Shown piece after piece: positions 1-4,885 of a stretch of DNA of 6,043 nt. Both the position numbers and the translations under genes were made by a program. Origin of the DNA: an uncultured Faecalibacterium sp. (GTDB lineage Bacteria; Bacillota; Clostridia; Oscillospirales; Ruminococcaceae); NCBI GenBank assembly GCA_934525405.1, contig CAKSZF010000089.1, positions 1 through 6,043 on the forward strand, read 5' to 3'. The notes beneath the pieces are model-generated. The model was given only the letters and a program-made list of their open reading frames with translations, did not search any database and was not told where the DNA came from. How positions within the stretch are numbered: the stretch's first letter is position 1; each line of letters starts with the position of its first letter.

Positions 1-663
1 GACAAGTTCGTTGACTTCGTCAAGGAGGCCACCAAGGTCATCATGAAGCAGAACCCCGCTGATGTCGAGGCTCTGATGGCTTGCAAAACCGAGGCTGGTG
101 AGACTGTTGACGAGGCTCTGAAGAACTTGATCCTGGTCATCAAGGAGAACATCAAGGTTCGCCGCTTCACCCGTTACGAGGGTGTCTGCTCTGCATACGT
201 CCACGGCGGTGGCACCCACGGCATTCTGGTCAACTTCGAGACCACCAACGACATCGATGCTAAGGACGAGTTCGTTGCTTACGGCAAGGACATCGCTATG
301 CAGGTCGCTGCTGCTAACCCCGGCTACGTCGACGAGGCTTCTGTTCCCGCCGAGGTCGTGGCTAAGGAGAAGGAGATCATGCTGGCTCAGATGGCTCAGG
401 ATCCCAAGACCGCTAACAAGCCTGAGGCTGTGAAGGAGAAGATGATCGAGGGCAAGATCAAGAAGTTCTTCAAGGAGAACTGCCTGGTCGATCAGGAGTT
501 CGTCAAGGACGGCGACCTGACCGTTGCTCAGTACACCGCTAAGGTCGCTAAGGATCTGGGCGGCGAGATCAAGATCGTCAAGTTCGCCCGCTTTGTCAAG
601 GGCGAGGGTCTGGAGAAGCGTGCTGACGACTTCGCATCTGAAGTTGCAAGCATGGTGAAGTAA
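1..663 (+). CDS. tsf: Elongation factor Ts (EF-Ts), 5'-truncated by window edge
   Basis: EF-Ts is the cytoplasmic guanine-nucleotide exchange factor that releases GDP from EF-Tu during translation elongation. The frame is open from base 1 and gives 220 residues, ending at TAA 661-663. The family is usually about 300 residues, so roughly the first 80, with the N-terminal UBA-like domain and the TDFV motif that touches EF-Tu, lie to the left. The ATG at 43 is internal, because the family-like stretch FVKEATKVIMKQNPADVEAL crosses it. Visible family signatures include RRFTRYEG, then HGGGTHGILVNFE of the core, KDIAMQVAAANP, VPAEVVAKEKEI at the start of the coiled-coil segment, KMIEGKIKKFFKENCLVDQ, FVKD, and near the C-terminus a KFARFVKGEGLEKR block followed by DDFASEV. 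No frameshift or missing block is seen. It is normally cotranscribed with rpsB, which would be upstream. It is followed by a strong terminator, so it ends its transcription unit. Identification is secure. Confidence 0.97.
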   Translation, partial: DKFVDFVKEATKVIMKQNPADVEALMACKTEAGETVDEALKNLILVIKENIKVRRFTRYEGVCSAYVHGGGTHGILVNFETTNDIDAKDEFVAYGKDIAMQVAAANPGYVDEASVPAEVVAKEKEIMLAQMAQDPKTANKPEAVKEKMIEGKIKKFFKENCLVDQEFVKDGDLTVAQYTAKVAKDLGGEIKIVKFARFVKGEGLEKRADDFASEVASMVK

Positions 664-684
664 TTTAAACTTCCAAAGACAAAA

Positions 685-732
685 GGGGAGCCGTAGTACC
701 TGTAACAGGGTGCTGCGGCTCCTTTTTTGTTT
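685..732 (+). terminator. Rho-independent terminator of tsf
   Basis: A 14-bp stem is formed by 687-700 (GGAGCCGTAGTACC) and 709-722 (GGTGCTGCGGCTCC). All positions pair, two of them as G-U. The loop is 8 nt (701-708), and T6-G-T3 follows from 723. It starts 23 bases after the tsf stop. The run AAAA at 681-684 gives the opposite strand only a short U tract, so plus-strand termination is the main role. Confidence 0.93.
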
Positions 733-734
733 GT

Positions 735-776
735 AAAAATGCAATACCGGGCGGCCCGCAGACTGCCCGGTATTAC
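735..776 (-). terminator. Rho-independent terminator of the GDPD gene
   Basis: On the minus strand, 10 perfect pairs form between 765-774 and 743-752 (GCCCGGTATT with AATACCGGGC), extended by one G-U and one G-C pair to 741 and 776. The loop is 12 nt. Reading leftwards, the stem is followed by A and then TTTTT (739-735). It lies 10 bases past the TAA (787-789) of the convergent gene. Only about a dozen bases separate its stem from the T tract of the tsf terminator. Confidence 0.85.
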
Positions 777-786
777 TGTAATCTTC

Positions 787-2739
787 TTATGCTTCGTCCA
801 AAACCTCTTCGGGATCCTCAATGGCGTCCTCGATCGTCTCCTCAACATCCATCGCTTCTTCAGCGTCCGGCGCGGCAAACAATTCCTGAATCTGATCCCG
901 CAGCCAGAGCAGACGATTGTCCAGTGCCTTATCCCGCGCCAGCAGCGGCGCAATAATCTCAGGCTTGTCAGTGATCAGGTCATCCACGCCCAGCTGCAGC
1001 AGTTTTTCGGCATCCTGCTGGCGATTGATGGTCCATGCGGAGATAGTCTTGCCGCGCAAATGAATCTGCTGCACCATACCGGCGGTGATAAAGGTGGACT
1101 CCACACTGAAAAAGTCTGCGGCAGGCAGGTCGTAGTAGGTGCCCACTCCCAGCGCAAGAATATACCCGGTAGTAATGTCTGGGTCCAACTCCTTCACCTT
1201 GCACAGGGTCTCGTAGCTCTGGGAGGTGACCACGCAGTCTGCGCCGTAGCCGTATGCGTGGATCAGCCGCACCGTTTCAGCCTCCAAGTTTGGCGTAAAG
1301 GTACTGGGCTTGATCTCAATGTTCAGCTCAGCCTTGCCCTTGCACAGTGCCAGAACCTCTTCCAGCGTTGGGATATAGGAGCCCGTGAACTGCCGATGGA
1401 ACCAGCGTCCGGCATCCAGCTGCTTCACCTGCGCATAGGGCAGGTCGTAGATGTTGGCATTGCAGCCGGTGCATCGGCGCAGACTGGTATCGTGGGTCAC
1501 CACGGCTACGCCGTCAGCGGTCATCTGCACGTCGAGCTCAATGCGGGGACTGCCATCTTCCAGCGCAGTCTCAAAGGCAGCCATGGTGTTCTCCGGCGCA
1601 CGGGAGGAATAGCCCCGGTGATAGGTGATCACCGGGTCGGCAAGCCCCAGCACGCTTTGTAGCGGCTGTGTTTGCGGGAACAGCAGATACACCGCCGCTA
1701 CGCCGCAGGTGACCAGTGCGGCGCAGGCCAACATCCCGGCCAGTGCCGTCTGTTCGCGGTGCGGGGCAGGGGATGTACTACAAACGGTCGGCCGCGCTGC
1801 ATCGGGCTGCCGGGTCATTTCGTACAGCGCCTCTGTAAGGGTGCTCTGCGCCGCCGTCATGGCGCAGTCCATAAGCAGACAAAGGAACGGCAGCTCGATC
1901 AGCAGCGCCGCGCGGGAAAGTGCCAACAGGGCAGCAGTGCTGGCAAAGCCGACACCTAGGATAACGCAATAGAACAGCACTGCTCCGCACAGCAGCATCA
2001 GCCCGGTGCGCACGGCAGCGGTCAGCATCCAGCGCAGTGCCAGTGCAAACAGCTGCCCGGCACGGCTGCGCAAAACCCGCAGGCTTTCAGCAAACGCACA
2101 GCCAAAGCTTTTGCGCTCCAACAGAAACTTTGGCAGCACCACAAGTCCGTCCAGCAGCAGCGCCAGCACGCAAAGCACCGCCAGAGCAAAGAGAAAACGG
2201 TTGGCAGCGCGCGCCTTCAGCAGCCCCCAGAGATATTCCGGCACGGCAAACTGAGTCAGATGGTTTGCGGCAAGAAAAAAGTTAGTCAGCGGGATCAGGG
2301 CAGCGCCATACAGCAGCAGCGGGAGATTCTGCGGCAGAAACACCCGCACAAGACTGCAAAAGGCATCCCGGAACACCGCCCGCGCCCGCAGCGGCTCGCC
2401 GTGCCGCACCCGCGTCAATAGTTGCAGCATCGCGGCGATTTCATACAGGCTCCAGAAGGCTGTCAATATCACCAGCACAACGATGCACCCGATGATGGCA
2501 GGGGAGGCAAAGATGCGGGAAGCAGTCTTATTGTTGAGGTAGCGGATGGGCGCAAAACGCAGCGTCAGCGCCCAGATCAGCTGCAATACCGGTACGAACA
2601 GGAGATTTGTCAGTACCTTATAAAACAACAGAAAAAGCAGAAAGACCCGTCCCTTTGGCGAAAGCAGGGAACGGGTGGCATCGTGCAGGGAACGGTAGGT
2701 CTGCTCCTGTTGCCGGAGCTTAGCGGAAAATCGCTTCAA
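787..2739 (-). CDS. Membrane-anchored glycerophosphodiester phosphodiesterase
   Basis: A GDPD hydrolyses glycerophosphodiesters to glycerol-3-phosphate and an alcohol; multi-pass forms may act on phospholipid or teichoic-acid polymers, but the substrate here is unknown. From the TTG at 2739 the protein has 650 residues. About 30-355 is hydrophobic, with clusters near 31-60, 79-106, 134-161, 182-207, 233-294 and 332-354, matching the GDPD-associated membrane domain. The catalytic TIM barrel follows: HRG 374-376, PENT 382-385, ELD 401-403, HD 416-417, EIKP 475-478, and ITDKP near 590. These carry the expected active-site His, Arg, Glu and Asp residues, so the enzyme looks intact. The last 27 residues form a strongly acidic tail rich in Glu and Asp. 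The frame stays open to a TTG at 2826 (679 residues), but no ribosome binding site precedes that codon and the promoter candidate would leave only a very short leader, so I prefer 2739. It is alone in its transcription unit, convergent with tsf. Confidence 0.92.
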   Translation of the reverse strand: MKRFSAKLRQQEQTYRSLHDATRSLLSPKGRVFLLFLLFYKVLTNLLFVPVLQLIWALTLRFAPIRYLNNKTASRIFASPAIIGCIVVLVILTAFWSLYEIAAMLQLLTRVRHGEPLRARAVFRDAFCSLVRVFLPQNLPLLLYGAALIPLTNFFLAANHLTQFAVPEYLWGLLKARAANRFLFALAVLCVLALLLDGLVVLPKFLLERKSFGCAFAESLRVLRSRAGQLFALALRWMLTAAVRTGLMLLCGAVLFYCVILGVGFASTAALLALSRAALLIELPFLCLLMDCAMTAAQSTLTEALYEMTRQPDAARPTVCSTSPAPHREQTALAGMLACAALVTCGVAAVYLLFPQTQPLQSVLGLADPVITYHRGYSSRAPENTMAAFETALEDGSPRIELDVQMTADGVAVVTHDTSLRRCTGCNANIYDLPYAQVKQLDAGRWFHRQFTGSYIPTLEEVLALCKGKAELNIEIKPSTFTPNLEAETVRLIHAYGYGADCVVTSQSYETLCKVKELDPDITTGYILALGVGTYYDLPAADFFSVESTFITAGMVQQIHLRGKTISAWTINRQQDAEKLLQLGVDDLITDKPEIIAPLLARDKALDNRLLWLRDQIQELFAAPDAEEAMDVEETIEDAIEDPEEVLDEA

Positions 2740-2750
2740 GATAACTTCAA

Positions 2751-2757
2751 CCTCTTT
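2751..2757 (-). promoter_or_regulatory. Ribosome binding site deciding the GDPD start
   Basis: The minus strand reads AAAGAGG (2757-2751), 11 nt before the TTG at 2739. The spacing is a little long, but it is the only purine-rich Shine-Dalgarno-like site near any candidate start of this frame. The region upstream of the alternative TTG at 2826 is AT-rich and has none. Confidence 0.5.
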
Positions 2758-2846
2758 TTCATTCTTGCCGGGCTTTTTGCGTACGCTGTGCGCTGCATAG
2801 GTACAGTTTGGCTGACTGCCCGGCAATTATGATTTTTTAATATTTG

Positions 2847-2875
2847 AATATAGTGTAACACAAACGCAACTGAAA
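2847..2875 (-). promoter_or_regulatory. Candidate leftward promoter for the GDPD gene
   Basis: Reading the minus strand, TATATT (2852-2847) matches five of six bases of the -10 consensus. A poor -35 candidate, TTTCAG (2875-2870), lies 17 bases upstream. Surrounding AT richness supports a promoter. Transcription would begin near 2840, about 100 bases before the preferred start at 2739. Overlapping alternatives (TACACT at 2857-2852, TATTAA at 2842-2837) cannot be excluded. Confidence 0.35.
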
Positions 2876-3003
2876 GAAAACGCAGCAGACGGATGCAGTT
2901 TCGCCAAAAAAACCGGAAAAATTTCTACATCTCCAAAAAGGGCGCGCAGGAGCCTTTGCCCAGATAAAACGCACAAAACGATGAATCGTTAAAAAATTGA
3001 CTT

Positions 3004-3018
3004 TCCATAAGAGATGGA
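3004..3018. repeat. Short inverted repeat upstream of the carboxyltransferase operon
   Basis: TCCAT (3004-3008) and ATGGA (3014-3018) are perfect inverted arms around a 5-base centre. The word ATGGAT recurs at 3014-3019 and 3030-3035, 16 bases apart. The position, about 30-45 bases upstream of the -35 box, would suit a regulator binding site. Such short repeats also arise by chance. Confidence 0.25.
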
Positions 3019-3031
3019 TGTTGAATCGCAT

Positions 3032-3048
3032 GGATTTTTATAGAATCC
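3032..3048. repeat. Inverted repeat abutting the -35 box (possible operator)
   Basis: GGATT (3032-3036) and AATCC (3044-3048) form inverted arms, extendable inward by one G-T and one A-T pair, leaving a 3-base centre. The right arm ends one base before the -35 element of the operon promoter, a common place for an operator. No known operator consensus is recognised. Confidence 0.3.
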
Positions 3049-3049
3049 C

Positions 3050-3078
3050 TTGCATTTTTTTGCCAGCTTCTGTATAAT
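3050..3078 (+). promoter_or_regulatory. Promoter of the carboxyltransferase operon
   Basis: A -35 box TTGCAT (3050-3055), a spacer of exactly 17 bases and a perfect -10 box TATAAT (3073-3078) form a housekeeping-type promoter. A T-rich spacer start and AT-rich sequence after the -10 support it. Transcription should begin near 3085, leaving a leader of about 40 bases, too short for a typical riboswitch. Confidence 0.8.
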
Positions 3079-3110
3079 AAATATAATTTTGAAAGCTCAC
3101 ACAGACAACC

Positions 3111-3117
3111 AGGAGGT
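3111..3117 (+). promoter_or_regulatory. Strong ribosome binding site of the carboxyl-transferase gene
   Basis: AGGAGGT lies 6 bases before the ATG at 3124. It is a near-perfect anti-Shine-Dalgarno match, fixes the start and suggests efficient translation of the first operon gene. Confidence 0.9.
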
Positions 3118-3123
3118 CTAATT

Positions 3124-4443
3124 ATGGCTTCAAAGATCAATAAGGGAGAAATCCTCGCCAAGTTCTTCGATGACGGGGAGTACACTGCACTGTTTGCTGA
3201 TGGTGCAGTGAGCGCTGCCTGCGGCTATGCTGCAGGTCAGCAGGCTTACGCTGTTTATCAGAACGGCGAGGCTGTCACCGTAAAGGATGTTGAAAAGAAC
3301 ATCAAGGTTCTGGAAATGGCTGCACAGACCGGCTGCCCGGTGGTCACCTTCTACAACTCTGTAGGTGCAAAGCTGACCGAGGGGCTGGACGTGCTGACCG
3401 CCAGCGCAAAGCTGAATGCACAGATCGCAAAGGTCTCCGGCGTTGTTCCGCAGGTGGCCGTTGTTCTGGGTGTCTGCGGCGGCACCAGCGCTCTGAGCGC
3501 TGCCAACGCAGACGTTTGCATCATGGCCGAGGGCGCAGAGCTGTTCTTCACTGCTCCGTTCACCTCCGCTGCCAAGGGGGATAAGGTCGCCGATGCAGGC
3601 AGCGCTGCTGCTGCCGCCAAGGCAGGCGTAGCCTCCATTGTGGCTGCCGACGCCGCAGAAGCTGCTGAAAAGGCTGCTCACATCGTGGGTCTGCTGCCCG
3701 CCAACAACCTGACCGGCCCGGCGATCTTCGAGTTCGAGCAGCCCACCGCTGTTCTGACTGCCGGTGCCGAGCCCGCAAAGGCTGCTGCCGCTGTGATCGA
3801 TAAGGACAGCGCTGTGGAGCTGTACGCAGGCTTTGGTAAGTCCGTCTACACCGCATTTGCAACCATCGGCGGCAACGCCGTGGGCGTTGTGGCAACCGGC
3901 AAACAGCTGTGCCACAACTGCGTAGCCAAGGCTTCCCGCTTTGTGCGTCTGTGCGATGCCTTCAGCGTGCCTGTGGTCACCATCGTGGATACTGAGGGCT
4001 TTGTGCCCAGCGTCACCGATGACGTGGCTGGCGGCATCCGCGAGGCTGCCCGTCTGGCTGCTACCTACGCCGATGCTACCACCGCAAAGGTGGCAGTGCT
4101 GGCCGGTAAGGCTGTGGGCCCTGTGTACACCACTTTGGCTGCTGCCGACCTGCGCATTGCAGTGACCGGCTGCACCGTCAGCGCACTGGAGCCCAGCGCT
4201 GCTGTCAGCGTGCTGTACAAGGACGAGATCGATGCTTCCGACAACATCATTGCCGCCACCAAGGCAAAGGCTGCTGCCTACACCGCTGAGGTGTGCAGCG
4301 CTGCCAGCGCAGTGGCTGCCGGTGCTGCCGATATGAGTTGCGATGCCGCCAATGTGCGCGCCAGCGTTGTGGCTGCACTGGAGCTGCTGAGCACCAAGCG
4401 CGCCGCCCGCCTGCCCAAGAAGCACGGCAATATGGCCCTGTAA
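3124..4443 (+). CDS. Divergent acyl-CoA-type carboxyl transferase domain protein (MmdA/PccB-like, 12S-like)
   Basis: This 439-residue protein belongs to the carboxyl transferase family of methylmalonyl-CoA decarboxylase alpha, propionyl-CoA carboxylase beta and the transcarboxylase 12S subunit, which move carboxyl groups between biotin and acyl-CoA. It has two crotonase-like halves. The N-half shows TGCPVVTFYNSVGAKLTEG (70-87), the SGVVPQVAVVLG block with GVCGGTSA (105-123) and GLLPANN near 190. The C-half shows ASRFVRLCDAF (270-280), VDTEGFVPS (288-296), KAVGPVYTTL (329-338), and ends in KRAARLPKKHGNMAL, very like the family C-terminus. Oddities: the usual length is about 510; the usual GGA of the first half is VGA; the usual KAYGGAY is KAVGPVY; a CHNC motif sits at 263-266; and alanine is about 24% (106 by hand count). 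It opens the operon, 51 bases before the biotin carrier gene. The family is secure; substrate and activity are not. Confidence 0.86.
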   Translation: MASKINKGEILAKFFDDGEYTALFADGAVSAACGYAAGQQAYAVYQNGEAVTVKDVEKNIKVLEMAAQTGCPVVTFYNSVGAKLTEGLDVLTASAKLNAQIAKVSGVVPQVAVVLGVCGGTSALSAANADVCIMAEGAELFFTAPFTSAAKGDKVADAGSAAAAAKAGVASIVAADAAEAAEKAAHIVGLLPANNLTGPAIFEFEQPTAVLTAGAEPAKAAAAVIDKDSAVELYAGFGKSVYTAFATIGGNAVGVVATGKQLCHNCVAKASRFVRLCDAFSVPVVTIVDTEGFVPSVTDDVAGGIREAARLAATYADATTAKVAVLAGKAVGPVYTTLAAADLRIAVTGCTVSALEPSAAVSVLYKDEIDASDNIIAATKAKAAAYTAEVCSAASAVAAGAADMSCDAANVRASVVAALELLSTKRAARLPKKHGNMAL

Positions 4444-4481
4444 GCGTCCGAATGTAAGTTAATTGAGTTCGATTTTGAATT

Positions 4482-4486
4482 GGAGG
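4482..4486 (+). promoter_or_regulatory. Ribosome binding site deciding the biotin carrier start
   Basis: GGAGG (4482-4486) lies 8 bases before the ATG at 4495. A TTG at 4480 is also in frame but overlaps this site and would add only five residues (MEDPS), so 4495 is the real start. Confidence 0.85.
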
Positions 4487-4494
4487 ATCCTTCC

Positions 4495-4869
4495 ATGAAG
4501 TACTACAATATTACTGTCAATGGTGTTGCTTACAGCGTTTCCGTTGAGGAAACCGCCGCAGGCGCTGCTCCCGTTGCTGCTGCTCCTGTTGCAGCACCCG
4601 CTGCACCCAAGGCAGCTCCCGCAACTGCCCCCAAGGCAGCCGCCGGTGCCGCCGGTGCTGTTGCCGTCAAGGCTCCCATGCCCGGCAACATTCTGGACGT
4701 CAAGGTCGCTGCCGGTGCTTCTGTCAAGGCCGGTGACGTGCTGGTCATCCTTGAGGCCATGAAGATGGAGAACGAGATCGTTGCTCCGCAGGATGGCACC
4801 GTGGCTTCCATCAACGTGAACAAGGGCGATACCGTCAACTCCGGTGACGTTCTGGTTTCCATGAACTAA
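4495..4869 (+). CDS. Biotin carboxyl carrier protein (biotin/lipoyl-attachment domain)
   Basis: A 124-residue carrier whose biotin shuttles a carboxyl group between two active sites. It starts with a short segment MKYYNITVNGVAYSVSVEE, typical of carriers of the decarboxylase/transcarboxylase type. An Ala/Pro linker follows at about 21-57, a flexible swinging arm. The biotinyl domain runs from about 58 to 124, with PMPG at 61-64, the biotinylation motif EAMKM at 87-91 (biotinyl-lysine K90), and the closing GDTVNSGDVLVSM. K90 would be biotinylated by BirA, which is not in the window. The size matches stand-alone carriers such as the 1.3S subunit or glutaconyl-/methylmalonyl-CoA decarboxylase gamma. 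It sits 51 bases after the acyl-CoA-type transferase and 16 bases before the keto-acid-type transferase, and probably serves both. A carrier of fatty-acid acetyl-CoA carboxylase (AccB) is less likely, since no accC is adjacent and the partners differ. Confidence 0.95.
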   Translation: MKYYNITVNGVAYSVSVEETAAGAAPVAAAPVAAPAAPKAAPATAPKAAAGAAGAVAVKAPMPGNILDVKVAAGASVKAGDVLVILEAMKMENEIVAPQDGTVASINVNKGDTVNSGDVLVSMN

Positions 4870-4873
4870 GGAA

Positions 4874-4880
4874 GAGGTGA
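4874..4880 (+). promoter_or_regulatory. Ribosome binding site of oadA
   Basis: GAGGTGA (4874-4880) matches the anti-Shine-Dalgarno sequence and lies 5 bases before the ATG at 4886. It begins five bases after the stop of the carrier gene, so the two genes are probably translationally close-coupled. Confidence 0.8.
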
Positions 4881-4885
4881 CAACC

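Larger units (their letters stand above)
2876..3049. other. Divergent intergenic region, no gene seen
   Basis: This AT-rich stretch lies between the two divergent promoters. I see no reading frame with a ribosome binding site and family-like sequence, no tRNA-like fold and no recognisable riboswitch. It holds a GGGC/GCCC pair (2940-2943 and 2958-2961) next to an A tract, too weak to call a terminator. Two short inverted repeats near its right end are listed separately. Confidence 0.5.

Noticed and set aside
727..1662. A 311-codon plus-strand open frame opposite the GDPD catalytic domain
   Set aside because: It would start within the terminator region and overlaps the conserved HRG, ELD and HD motifs of the real minus-strand gene. 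Its own translation shows no family features.
2935..2961. A possible minus-strand terminator or attenuator, GGGC/GCCC followed by T5
   Set aside because: The stem has only 4 pairs with a 14-base loop. No gene on the minus strand is seen upstream that would need it.
2837..3185. Short minus-strand open frames in and beyond the divergent intergenic region (64 and 86 codons)
   Set aside because: They overlap the operon promoter and the start of the carboxyl transferase gene, and have no convincing ribosome binding site or recognisable sequence.
3130..4425. A 431-codon open frame antisense to the carboxyl transferase gene
   Set aside because: It is rich in Gly, Ser, Cys, Ala and His because the alanine (GCN) codons of the real gene read as stop-free codons on the other strand. 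It has no family-like motif, and the sense frame matches a known family from end to end.
4444..4481. A possible missing small gene or hairpin between the carboxyl transferase and the carrier gene
   Set aside because: The gap of about 50 bases is too short for an OadG-type subunit, and only a 3-pair stem (TTC/GAA) can be drawn.
4561..4665. The repetitive Ala/Pro-coding stretch in the carrier gene as a DNA repeat
   Set aside because: The repetition is at the protein level, with codons varied, and is the flexible linker normal for biotin carriers.
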